A DNA stretch of 46,597 nucleotides from contig CAZSAT010000050.1 in the NCBI GenBank assembly GCA_964604675.1, positions 1-46,597 of the forward strand, in the 5' to 3' direction. The DNA comes from CAZSAT01 sp964604675 (GTDB lineage Bacteria; Myxococcota_A; UBA796; CAJQPC01). The notes under the pieces were generated by a model. The model was not told the origin of the DNA, searched no databases, and saw only the letters and a list, made by a program, of their open reading frames with translations. The first letter of the stretch is position 1; each line of letters starts with the position of its first letter. The position numbers and the translations under genes are program-made. Shown piece after piece: positions 1-7,693 of the stretch.

Positions 1-894
1 GTGTGCGATGCCCGCTCCGAGTTCCCCCATGGCGCTGAGCTTGCTGGCCTGGATGAGCTGCGCCTGCGCCCGCCTCAGCTGGTCGTAGGACTCCTGCAGT
101 TCCGACTCCCGGGCCACGCCCAGGCTCACGTCCCGGACCACGGAGACGAACTGTCCCTGCCCCTGGAGCTCGAACGCCGACAAGCTGACCGAGCCCCAGA
201 ACGTCGAGCCGTCCTTTCGCTGACAGACGAGCCGTGGCGCCCAGGCGTGTCCCTTGGTGAGCAGCTGGGCAGAGAAGGCGTCGACGGCTTCCTTGAGCTC
301 GGATGGATGGAGCTGCCGTCCCGTCATCGAGCGGAACTCGTCGAGCGAGTACCCGAAGTGGCGGGTGGCTGCCGGGTTCGCCTGCAGGAAGCGGCCGGTG
401 GTGAGGTCCGCGATGAGGAACGCGTCGCTGGCGGCTCCGAGGGTGGCGTCGAGCACCTCCGCGTGGCGGCGCGCTGCATCGCGGGCTTCTTCGAGCTGGC
501 GGTTGGCGCGAGCGAGGTCGAGGGTGCGCTCCACCCGCTCGCTGACGTCGCGGGTGATGGAGAGGTACAGGGCCCGCCCATCGTCGATGAAGGTGGTCAG
601 GCGGATCTCCGCCCAGCCGGTGGTGCCGTCGCCGCGAAGCACCCGGATCTCGGGATGGTGGGCCACCCCGTCGGCGAGGAGTTGGGTCGAGAGGCGTGCC
701 GCCTCTTCCCAGCTCGACGGGTGGGTCAGGCTCTTGCCCGTCGACGCGAGCAGCTCGGCCTCGGTTCGGCGGAACAGTCGCTGCGCCGCCTCGTTGACCT
801 CGAGGATGGCCGCGGACTCCAGATCGCAGATCAGGATGGCGTCCTGGGCCGTCGCGAACATCGCGCGGTAGGCCCTATGAGATGGCGCGCGCAC
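1..894 (-). CDS. PAS-PAS sensor histidine kinase, 3' part cut by the window edge
   Basis: A cytoplasmic-type two-component sensor kinase of which 298 residues are visible. Two PAS domains follow each other, at about residues 12-125 (beginning AYRAMFATAQDAILICDLES) and about 145-260 (ending FVSVVRDVS). A short coiled linker leads into the HisKA dimerisation helix (ASKLSAMGELGAGIAH). The last complete codon, bases 3-1, is the H-box histidine, so the ATPase domain lies outside the window. No transmembrane segment is visible, so the PAS domains probably sense an intracellular or redox cue; that is inference. GTG at 894 is chosen as the start because TACCCT lies exactly 6 bases upstream. ATG at 861 is the alternative but would cut close to the PAS core. 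The gene is divergent from the amidohydrolase. Confidence 0.85.
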   Translation of the reverse strand, partial: MRAPSHRAYRAMFATAQDAILICDLESAAILEVNEAAQRLFRRTEAELLASTGKSLTHPSSWEEAARLSTQLLADGVAHHPEIRVLRGDGTTGWAEIRLTTFIDDGRALYLSITRDVSERVERTLDLARANRQLEEARDAARRHAEVLDATLGAASDAFLIADLTTGRFLQANPAATRHFGYSLDEFRSMTGRQLHPSELKEAVDAFSAQLLTKGHAWAPRLVCQRKDGSTFWGSVSLSAFELQGQGQFVSVVRDVSLGVARESELQESYDQLRRAQAQLIQASKLSAMGELGAGIAH

Positions 895-900
895 GCCCAG

Positions 901-906
901 AGGGTA
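901..906 (-). promoter_or_regulatory. Putative -10 element (TACCCT) for a leaderless kinase mRNA
   Basis: Read on the minus strand, TACCCT is followed by six bases and then the GTG at 894, placing the expected transcription start on the start codon itself. No -35 box or Shine-Dalgarno sequence is seen. This is prediction from spacing only, and the start codon was partly chosen by it. Confidence 0.35.
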
Positions 907-938
907 TCCGAGTCGGGTGGCCACAGTCTGGAGGGCTC

Positions 939-2525
939 ATGTTCGGATGGATCATGCTCGCGGGGGGGTGCCAGGGCCCGGAGTCCGCGGACCAGGTGTT
1001 CCACGGTGACTTCCGGCTCGACAGTGTGCGTGGCACCGACGCCCTCGCGGCGATCGACGGCGTGGTCGTTGCGCACGGAGACGAGGCGCGTGCGATGGTC
1101 GGCGCCGGCACCCAGGAGGTGACCCTGGCGGGCACCGTCTGGCCGGGCTTCATCGACAGCCATGCCCACGTGATGGCGGGCAGCTTCGTGCTCGAGCGGC
1201 TCATGCTGCTTGGCACCTCCAGCATGGACAGCCTGCTCTCGCAGCTCGCCGACTATGCCGAGGAGGCCCCCGACGAGCCGTGGATCGTGGGCTACGGGTG
1301 GTTGGTCGAGCTCCTCGGCGAGCCCGACGGCCGGTTGCTGGACGACGTGGTCTCGGACCGACCGGTCCTGCTCGTCGACAACTCGGCACACTCGGCGGTG
1401 GCCAACAGCCTGGCGCTGGAGCTGGCGGGCATCGACGCCTCCACGGAGGACCCTCCCGGCGGCACGATCGTGCGGGATCCGAAGACCGGCGAGCCCACCG
1501 GCCTGCTCTATGAAGCTGCGCTCTCCCTGGTCAGCGAAGCCGCCCTCGGCGCGTACGACGACGAGGACCTGGCGGAAGGGGTGCGGCCGACCCTGAAGGA
1601 CTTCGCGGCCGGCGGCCTCACGGGCGTGTCGGAGATCATGGCGAGCCCAGGCTTCGACTTGAGTCGGCCCGAGGTGTACGCCGCGCTCGAGGAAGCGGGT
1701 GAGCTCCCGCTGAGGGTTCACTGGAGCCTTCCGATCTTCCAACAGTCCGACCTCGCGACGGCCGATGAGCTGCGCTCGCTCTACGAGGGGGAGCTGTCGC
1801 GCTTCGCGGCGTGCAAGGTCTGGGTCGACGGCTCGATGGGAACGTCGAGCGCCTGGGTGTCGGAGCCGCTCGCCAACGACCCGGACAACTTCGGCAGCCA
1901 CTACTTCGACACCGCCGAGCTCACCGCCATCGTCGAAGAGGCCGAATCGCGGGGGCTGCCCCTGAAGCTCCACGTCAACGGCGACGCCGCGGTCGCGGCG
2001 GCGGTGGACGCGTTCGAGGCGGTCGCAGCGCAGCGTGGCCTGGTGCAACAGCACGTGCTCGAGCACGCGGTCCTCGTGAGTGACGAGGACAAGGCGCGGA
2101 TCGCCGAGCTCGGGCTCGTCGTGAGCGTGCAACCAGCGCACTACCTCGGCGCCAGCTTCAGCGACACCTCCGAGAACTGGGGGGACGAGCGCTTCGAGGC
2201 GGCCTACGACTTCGTGGGGATCGCAGATGCCGGCGCCGTCATCGCCATGGGGACGGACTGGCCGGTGTGGCTCAACGCCGAGCCGCTGCTGAACGCCTGG
2301 TCGGCCGCGACCACGCAGGATGACGGGCTCAGCGTCGGGCAAGCCCTCGACGGCTACGCGTCGGGCAGCGCCGCCGCGCTGGGCCGTCCGGAGCTCGGCT
2401 GCCTCGACGTGGGCTGCGTGCTGGACCTGGTGGCGATCGACGGAGACCCCCTCGCGGTCGCGCTGGAGGATCTTCCGGATCTGTCGATCGACGCGGTCTG
2501 GGTGGCAGGCCAGCCGGTCGACTGA
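939..2525 (+). CDS. Lipoprotein metal-dependent amidohydrolase (YtcJ/AepA-like)
   Basis: A 528-aa amidohydrolase-superfamily enzyme that should hydrolyse an amide or related bond of an unknown substrate. The metal site is visible: HAH at residues 75 and 77 (FIDSHAHV), a candidate metal-bridging Lys293 (ACKVWVDGSMGTSSAW), H345 (LKLHVNGDA), H376 (VLEHAV) and D440 (MGTDWPV). These match the Amidohydro_3/YtcJ layout. ATG 939 follows a good ribosome site (TCTGGAGGGCTC). It gives the N-terminus MFGWIMLAGGC, a short lipobox-type signal, so the enzyme is predicted to be exported and lipid-anchored, unlike the usual cytoplasmic YtcJ proteins. A start at 882 in the same frame would destroy that signal. 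It converges with the next gene, whose stop lies 4 bases away. Confidence 0.85.
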   Translation: MFGWIMLAGGCQGPESADQVFHGDFRLDSVRGTDALAAIDGVVVAHGDEARAMVGAGTQEVTLAGTVWPGFIDSHAHVMAGSFVLERLMLLGTSSMDSLLSQLADYAEEAPDEPWIVGYGWLVELLGEPDGRLLDDVVSDRPVLLVDNSAHSAVANSLALELAGIDASTEDPPGGTIVRDPKTGEPTGLLYEAALSLVSEAALGAYDDEDLAEGVRPTLKDFAAGGLTGVSEIMASPGFDLSRPEVYAALEEAGELPLRVHWSLPIFQQSDLATADELRSLYEGELSRFAACKVWVDGSMGTSSAWVSEPLANDPDNFGSHYFDTAELTAIVEEAESRGLPLKLHVNGDAAVAAAVDAFEAVAAQRGLVQQHVLEHAVLVSDEDKARIAELGLVVSVQPAHYLGASFSDTSENWGDERFEAAYDFVGIADAGAVIAMGTDWPVWLNAEPLLNAWSAATTQDDGLSVGQALDGYASGSAAALGRPELGCLDVGCVLDLVAIDGDPLAVALEDLPDLSIDAVWVAGQPVD

Positions 2526-2529
2526 CCCG

Positions 2530-4356
2530 CTATTGGCAGAGGGGACCGTCCCAGTACCCGGCGTTGTTCTCCTCGAGGCACTCGCGCCAGGTCCCGCCGC
2601 CGGTGGCGTGCGCGCCGCCGTCGACGGTCACCGCGATGCTCTGGTAGGCCTCGGCTTCGTCGACCTCGAACTCGATGGTCTCGCTCCAGCTTCCGGCGAC
2701 CGCGCTGTCCAACTCCGCCGTGTCGATGATGTACCAGAGGTCCTGGATCTCGGCCCAGAGCTCCACGCTGACCGCCCCGGTCGCGTCGCCGGTGCCCTGG
2801 TTGCCGACGCGGGCGCGGATGGTCAGGCGCCCGTCGGGGCATTCCGTGGTGCACACCTCTGCGATGTCCACCAGCAGATCCGCCGCTCGCGTGCCACTCG
2901 CAGGGGTCAGGTTGCCGGACCGGAAGGTGTTCAGCGTCTCCCAGTTCACGTCGGGGCTCGCAGGGACCGTGCCGTCGTCCGCGATGTTCGTGACGAAGTA
3001 GGCGTGCTGGTTCCAGATCTTCCGGCCCGGAGGCCAGACCGCGTCGATGGCCGCGAAGGTGGTGATGCCGAGGCTCGAGCCCCAGTACGCCGTGCTCCCG
3101 ACCACGATCTCGATCTCGCCGTCGGCGTCGACGTCGCCCACCACCGGGTACTCCACGAACGACTCGCTCGTGTGCTCGTAGCTGATCATGCGGAGCTCGC
3201 CGGTGGCCCCGCGCAGGATGTGCAGCGCGTACTCGTCGATGTGGACGACCTCCGGCATGCCGTCGCGCTCGAAGTCGTAGATGGAGAGACCGGTCACGCC
3301 GCTCTCGTCCCCTTCGTGCCGCCAGCGCCAGATCACGGTGCCGTCGGCCTCGAGCGCGACGACCTCCTTCTCGGTGGTGACGACGATCTCCGCTTCGGAG
3401 TCGCCGTCGAGGTCGGCGATGGAGGGCGGTCCAGAGAGGCTGGCCCCGAGGTCGACCTCCATCACGACGGAGTAGTCGGTGTCCTGGACGCGCACGATGC
3501 CGGCGGCGGACACGACCACGTCCCCCTGCCCGTCGCCGTCGAAGTCGGCCGCGGCCACGTAGCCGTCGTCCTCGTCGTTCGAGGCCACGATCGACCCGTC
3601 GATCGCGTACGCAGCGTTGCCTGTGATCAGCTCCTGTTGACCATCGCCGTCGAGATCGACGCCGAAGGAGGTGGTGCCGTCGTCGCCACCCCGGCCCTTG
3701 CTGCCGGTCGCGAGCAGGTCGCCAGCGGCGTCGAAGATGTTCGCTCCCACCAGCACTTCCGGGCTCCCATCGCCGTCGAGGTCGGCGAGCGCCGGGTTGT
3801 CGCGCTCGCCGGCATAGCTCCCCGCGGGCATCGCTTCCGACGTCCAGAGCGTGTCGCCGTCGCCGTCGACCGCCACCACCTTGCCGTCCAGGCGCACGGC
3901 CACCACCTCGGCGCGGCCATCGCCATCCAGGTCCCCGCCGGCCAGACCGCTCTGTGGCTGCAGGCTGGCGGGCGCTGCGGTCCAGAGGAGCTCGCTGCCG
4001 TCGCCGCTCACCGCCCGGATGCGCGTCTGGGCGTACTGCTCGTCGTAGCTCACCACCAGGACGGTGGAGAGATCGCCCTCGCTGCCGTACAGGCCGTCGT
4101 CGTCGTCGTCGGTGAGCGGCAGCAGGATGGGGGTCATGCCGACCCGGTCGCTGCCGTCGTTCTTTCCTTCGAAGTCCGGCACCATCCAGTCGATGACGTT
4201 GGTCAGGCTGCCGACCGCCTCTTCGAAGACGCAGCTGTCCACCGTGTCCAGCTCGTCGGCGTCCTCCATGTAGGAGCCGCACTCGAACGAGCCCCCTTCC
4301 TCGTCAGCAGGGCGCCCGAGGCCGTAGTCGGAGCAGCTGGTCAGGAGCCAGAACAC
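2530..4356 (-). CDS. FG-GAP repeat lipoprotein with C-terminal CARDB-like domain
   Basis: A 608-aa predicted surface lipoprotein. The N-terminus MFWLLTSC ends in a lipobox cysteine, and an in-frame TGA two codons upstream fixes GTG 4356 as the first possible start. About seven calcium-loop FG-GAP/VCBS units follow, for example DLDGDGRAEVV, DLDGDGSPEVL, DFDGDGQGDVV and DVDADGEIEIV; together they should form an integrin-like beta-propeller. The last ~110 residues (DLLVDIAEVC...TIRARVGNQGTGDATG...) resemble a CARDB beta-sandwich, common in adhesion proteins, and the protein ends in a Cys-containing tail (WDGPLCQ). A role in cell-surface binding is inference. It lies 31 bases downstream of the SGNH hydrolase on the same strand and may be cotranscribed with it. 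Confidence 0.85.
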   Translation of the reverse strand: MFWLLTSCSDYGLGRPADEEGGSFECGSYMEDADELDTVDSCVFEEAVGSLTNVIDWMVPDFEGKNDGSDRVGMTPILLPLTDDDDDGLYGSEGDLSTVLVVSYDEQYAQTRIRAVSGDGSELLWTAAPASLQPQSGLAGGDLDGDGRAEVVAVRLDGKVVAVDGDGDTLWTSEAMPAGSYAGERDNPALADLDGDGSPEVLVGANIFDAAGDLLATGSKGRGGDDGTTSFGVDLDGDGQQELITGNAAYAIDGSIVASNDEDDGYVAAADFDGDGQGDVVVSAAGIVRVQDTDYSVVMEVDLGASLSGPPSIADLDGDSEAEIVVTTEKEVVALEADGTVIWRWRHEGDESGVTGLSIYDFERDGMPEVVHIDEYALHILRGATGELRMISYEHTSESFVEYPVVGDVDADGEIEIVVGSTAYWGSSLGITTFAAIDAVWPPGRKIWNQHAYFVTNIADDGTVPASPDVNWETLNTFRSGNLTPASGTRAADLLVDIAEVCTTECPDGRLTIRARVGNQGTGDATGAVSVELWAEIQDLWYIIDTAELDSAVAGSWSETIEFEVDEAEAYQSIAVTVDGGAHATGGGTWRECLEENNAGYWDGPLCQ

Positions 4357-4364
4357 GCGTCACG

Positions 4365-4370
4365 AGCATA
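4365..4370 (-). promoter_or_regulatory. Putative -10 element (TATGCT), 8 bases before GTG 4356
   Basis: On the minus strand TATGCT is followed by eight bases and the GTG start of the FG-GAP lipoprotein. There is no recognisable -35 box and no Shine-Dalgarno sequence. It could start a nearly leaderless transcript internal to the SGNH/FG-GAP unit. Confidence 0.3.
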
Positions 4371-4387
4371 GCGAACGCGAGGGGTGC

Positions 4388-5560
4388 TCAGCGCGCGAGT
4401 TCTTCGACGATGACCGGTGCGAGCACGTCCGCGATCGCCTCGGTCCCCTCCGCCGAGAAGTGGAGCGTGTCGTGGAAGTACGCCGGCTTGGGCAGAGGGC
4501 CGAGGGTCTGCTCGAGGTCGAGCAGGCGCGCACCCGTACGGTCGGCCACCTTGCGGATGATCGGATCGGCGCTGTGGGGGGCGCGGACGGGAAGCGCGTC
4601 GGCGTCCAGCGACGCGTACCAGGCCGCCACCGCGCCCTCGTCGTCCCCCTCCGCGTGCAAGGCTCGCGCGCGGTTCCACCAGGTGATCGCGGCCTCGCCG
4701 CAGGCGCGTTCGCTCTGCTCGGCGCGTTGCCGGAGCTCCCTCGTCGGCCCTTCCAGCCCCGCGAGGGCCGAGGCGCAGTCGGCGTGGTCCGGCGCGTAGA
4801 CCCCGCTCGGGGGGTAGTCCGGGTTTCGAAGCAAGGTGCTCAGCACCACCGGGGCCGGCGCTTCACGAACGGCGAGCTCGAGGTCATGGGCGAAGCGTTC
4901 GTCGATGGCTTCGCGCAGCTCGAGCGCGAGGTCGTCGTCCACGGTCATGGTGCGCGCCATCGGCCGGTCCTGCCGCTCCACGCCGCGGGCGCGTCGGGCG
5001 AGCAGGCCGTGGAGCCAGCTGTGTTGGAGGAAGCGGTGGACCGGGACCATCCAGAGGCGCGTGCCCTGGATGGAGCCGCGGAACACGTCGCCGTTGTAGT
5101 CGTTGTGGCCCGAGTAGATGACCACGAGGTCGGGAGCGAGCGCCTCGAGCTCGCTGGCGAGTCGCGCCACGTTGGCGACCGTCATGCCGGTTGCCCCGAA
5201 GTTCAACACCTCGATGTCCGGCAGGCGCTCAGCGACCGCCCCGGCGAAGGTCGGCCGGCCTCGAACGTGTGACTCTCGGACCGACGAGCCACCCAGGAAG
5301 ACCACCCGGGGAACGCCGGGCGCGGGGCGTGCTGTGGCGGACACGTCCTCCATGCTGCCGGGTTGGCAGTCCAGCCAACCCGTGCCGTCCACGGTGATGA
5401 CCCGGCATTGGGACACCCGCGCCACCATGTCCGACGGAGGGGGTTCGCCCAGCACCACCCGGGCCCCGCCCTCGAAGGCCGCGAGAGCGAGCCCGGCGGT
5501 CAGGACGCCGAAGGCCAGACGCTTGCCGCGAGACAGGGAGACGGCAGGGGACGGGGGCAC
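4388..5560 (-). CDS. Membrane-anchored SGNH/GDSL-type hydrolase
   Basis: A 390-aa protein with an N-terminal membrane anchor at about residues 13-30 (KRLAFGVLTAGLALAAFEGG) and an extracytoplasmic SGNH hydrolase domain. The nucleophile block is VVFLGGSS (residues 87-93), the oxyanion block is YSGHNDYN, and the Asp/His block is HDTLHFSAEG near the C-terminus. The family includes esterases and O-deacetylases acting on lipids or cell-wall sugars; the substrate here is unknown. The start is GTG 5560, only 30 bases from the divergent kinase start. Minus-strand TAGCAT lies 9 bases upstream. Confidence 0.82.
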   Translation of the reverse strand: MPPSPAVSLSRGKRLAFGVLTAGLALAAFEGGARVVLGEPPPSDMVARVSQCRVITVDGTGWLDCQPGSMEDVSATARPAPGVPRVVFLGGSSVRESHVRGRPTFAGAVAERLPDIEVLNFGATGMTVANVARLASELEALAPDLVVIYSGHNDYNGDVFRGSIQGTRLWMVPVHRFLQHSWLHGLLARRARGVERQDRPMARTMTVDDDLALELREAIDERFAHDLELAVREAPAPVVLSTLLRNPDYPPSGVYAPDHADCASALAGLEGPTRELRQRAEQSERACGEAAITWWNRARALHAEGDDEGAVAAWYASLDADALPVRAPHSADPIIRKVADRTGARLLDLEQTLGPLPKPAYFHDTLHFSAEGTEAIADVLAPVIVEELAR

Positions 5561-5569
5561 GGTCGATCG

Positions 5570-5579
5570 ATGCTAACCT
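5570..5579. promoter_or_regulatory. Overlapping divergent -10 elements between SGNH hydrolase and kinase
   Basis: The ten bases ATGCTAACCT contain minus-strand TAGCAT (5570-5575, 9 bases from GTG 5560) and plus-strand TAACCT (5574-5579, 11 bases from ATG 5591), sharing the central TA. The whole intergenic gap is 30 bases, so both promoters must sit here or inside the opposing gene. Predicted from position and motif only. Confidence 0.4.
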
Positions 5580-5590
5580 GAGCCATCCGT

Positions 5591-6985
5591 ATGGAAGGTA
5601 CCGACTCCCAGAACGGTGCGCCGGGTTGGTCCGGCCCGCTGCCCGAAGTGGGTGACCTCGTCGCGGGGAAGTACCGGGTCGAGCGACGCCTGGCTCGTGG
5701 TGGGATGAGCGCTGTCTACCTGGCGCGGCAAGAGGTGCTCGACCGGCCGGTGGCCCTCAAGATCCTGCACCCCGGTCCGGGCGATGCGGAGGAGCCGGAG
5801 ACCTTCGAGGAACGCTTTGCTCTGGAGGCGCGCACCCTCGCTTCGCTCCGGCATCCGAACATCGTGGTGGTGCACGACTACGGAGAGACCGGGCACGGCT
5901 CCTTCTACCTCGCCATGGAATACGTCGATGGTCTCCGCCTGACGGACCTGATCCGGGGCACGCGCATCGCTCCCGCCCGCACGGTGCGGTTGATCCAGCA
6001 GGTGTCGGAAGCGCTCGCGTACGCCCATCGGCGAGGGGTGGTGCACCGCGACGTGAAGCTGTCCAACGTCATGGTCCGCGTGGACGACCAGGGTGTCGAG
6101 GCCGTCACGGTGGTCGACTTCGGCCTCGTCAAGCTCATGGAGGTGGACACCGGGCTGACGAGCGCTGGGTTGATCCTGGGTTCGCCGCACTTCATGGCGC
6201 CCGAGCAGGCCCGCGGCGGCCTCGTCGATCACCGCGTCGACATCTACGCGGTCGGCGTGCTGGTCTTCTGCTGCATCACCGGTCGCTACCCCTTCCATGC
6301 GCGGAATGCGGTCGGCACCTTGCACGCGCACATGCACACGCCTCCGCCGCGGCTCAGCGACGCGGCCCCCGAGGTCGATCTCCCCGAAGGGCTGGAGCGG
6401 CTCGTGGCGCGCTGCCTCTCGAAGGTTCCCGACGAGCGGTACCCGAACGTGGAGGCGCTGCTCGCCGATCTGGTGGTGGACTTCGAGGAAGACGATCAGG
6501 ACGGACCGACGGAGGTCGGCGTCGAGCACACCCTGAAGGGTCTCGCGTTGGTCGACGACGCGCCCGAGCGAGATCGCCGGATCTGGCTCCTCGCGCCGCT
6601 GTTGCTGCTCGCCACCGTCGTGGGCGCCTGGTTGGCGTGGCCCGGCGGCGACGAGGCGGTCTCGGAGGGACCGGCTGCCACCCACGTGGTCGAACAGCCC
6701 CCGCCTGTCGAACCCGAACCGGTCGTGGAGGTCGCTGCCCCCACGGACGCGCCACCGGTCGTGGCGGCTCCGGCCCCTGCGGCCAAGCCCGCGCCACGCG
6801 CCGCGCCGAAGACCACGCCGACACGGAGCGTGCGGGCCCCGGTCCAGATCGCGGATCCTGTCTCGGAGCCGATCGAGCAGCCGGTGTCCGAGCCTGGTCC
6901 AGGAACGGAACCCACATCCGGCGAGCTGGCGAGCGAGGATGACTGGGCACCCAAGAGCGATCTCAAGGACCCCTGGTCGGAATGA
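5591..6985 (+). CDS. Transmembrane Ser/Thr protein kinase (Hanks type)
   Basis: A 464-aa kinase. The cytoplasmic catalytic domain (about residues 25-300) has a glycine loop (RLARGGMSAVY), Lys57 (PVALKIL), catalytic Asp154 (VVHRDVKLSNVMV), Asp176 of DFG (VVDFGLV) and an activation-segment end GSPHFMAPEQA, so it should be active. A single membrane segment follows at about 330-350 (RIWLLAPLLLLATVVGAW). The C-terminal ~110 residues are a Pro/Ala/Val/Glu-rich extracytoplasmic tail without a recognised sensor domain. It heads a tight operon: its stop overlaps the next start as ATGA (6982-6985). The downstream TPR and solute-binding genes suggest the tail may contact periplasmic partners; that is inference. 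No Shine-Dalgarno sequence precedes ATG 5591. Confidence 0.9.
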   Translation: MEGTDSQNGAPGWSGPLPEVGDLVAGKYRVERRLARGGMSAVYLARQEVLDRPVALKILHPGPGDAEEPETFEERFALEARTLASLRHPNIVVVHDYGETGHGSFYLAMEYVDGLRLTDLIRGTRIAPARTVRLIQQVSEALAYAHRRGVVHRDVKLSNVMVRVDDQGVEAVTVVDFGLVKLMEVDTGLTSAGLILGSPHFMAPEQARGGLVDHRVDIYAVGVLVFCCITGRYPFHARNAVGTLHAHMHTPPPRLSDAAPEVDLPEGLERLVARCLSKVPDERYPNVEALLADLVVDFEEDDQDGPTEVGVEHTLKGLALVDDAPERDRRIWLLAPLLLLATVVGAWLAWPGGDEAVSEGPAATHVVEQPPPVEPEPVVEVAAPTDAPPVVAAPAPAAKPAPRAAPKTTPTRSVRAPVQIADPVSEPIEQPVSEPGPGTEPTSGELASEDDWAPKSDLKDPWSE

Positions 6986-7692
6986 CGCTGTCGCTGCTGG
7001 CTCTGTTGTCCGGGGTCGCGTACGCCCAGGATGATGCCCGGGCGCGCGAGCTCTATGGCAACGGGGTCATCCTCTACGAGGAGGGCCGGTACTCCGACGC
7101 CCTGCTGGCCTGGGAGGAGGCCTACCGCCTCAGCGGACGCCACGTGCTCTTGTTCAACATGGCCAACGCGATGGAGCGTGATGGCCAGTATGGCCGTGCC
7201 CTCGAGACCTTGAACCGGTACCGGGCGTATGCGCCAGCGGACGAGCGCGAGACCCTGGACCGACGCATCCGGAACCTGGAGCAGCGCATTCGCGAGCTGC
7301 CGCTCCCCTTGCCGGATCCGGTGCCGGATCCACGGACGGTGGTGCCCGACGACCCCGTTGCCACACCGGCTCCTCCCACCGCCGAGGGTGCGTCGGCTGC
7401 CCCGTGGCTGATGCTGGGCGGGGGCGCCGCACTGGTGGCGAACGGTGCCTTCTTCGGCCTCCGGGCGGTCGCCGCGCGCGAGGAGGCTGGCGCGAGCTGC
7501 ACCGTGGGGGAGAGCGACCTGATCTGCCAGCAGGGCGCGGGCTCTGCGCTCCGCCAGGACGCCGTGAGCTCGATCGTCGCCGACGTGTCGTTTGTCCTGG
7601 GCACGGGTCTCGGTCTTGGCGGTGTGGTGCTCCTGGCGCGGGATGGGCAGGATGTGTCCGCGCCCGTGCTCGGGTTCGGCGGGCGTTTCTGA
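6982..7692 (+). CDS. Exported TPR protein with C-terminal membrane hairpin
   Basis: A 236-aa protein with a signal-like N-terminus MTLSLLALLSGVAYAQDD that lacks a basic residue. TPR-like helices at about residues 20-110 (GVILYEEGRYSDALLAWEEA; YGRALETLNRYRAYAPADE) suggest protein-protein contacts. A Pro-rich linker leads to two hydrophobic segments (WLMLGGGAALVANGAFFGL and VSFVLGTGLGLGGVVLL) separated by a loop with two cysteines (ASCTVGESDLIC). This layout is common in Myxococcota next to Ser/Thr kinases. Translation is probably coupled to the kinase through the 4-base overlap, and the next gene begins one base after its stop. The function is unknown; an adaptor between kinase and envelope is inference. 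Confidence 0.8.
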   Translation: MTLSLLALLSGVAYAQDDARARELYGNGVILYEEGRYSDALLAWEEAYRLSGRHVLLFNMANAMERDGQYGRALETLNRYRAYAPADERETLDRRIRNLEQRIRELPLPLPDPVPDPRTVVPDDPVATPAPPTAEGASAAPWLMLGGGAALVANGAFFGLRAVAAREEAGASCTVGESDLICQQGAGSALRQDAVSSIVADVSFVLGTGLGLGGVVLLARDGQDVSAPVLGFGGRF

Positions 7693-7693
7693 G

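Noticed and set aside
882..938. Upstream in-frame start of the amidohydrolase
   Set aside because: The extension is Arg-rich, lacks a ribosome site and would bury the lipobox; ATG 939 has TCTGGAGGGCTC before it.
831..2342. 503-codon minus-strand open frame opposite the amidohydrolase
   Set aside because: Composition typical of a shadow frame, while the plus strand carries all metal-ligand motifs.
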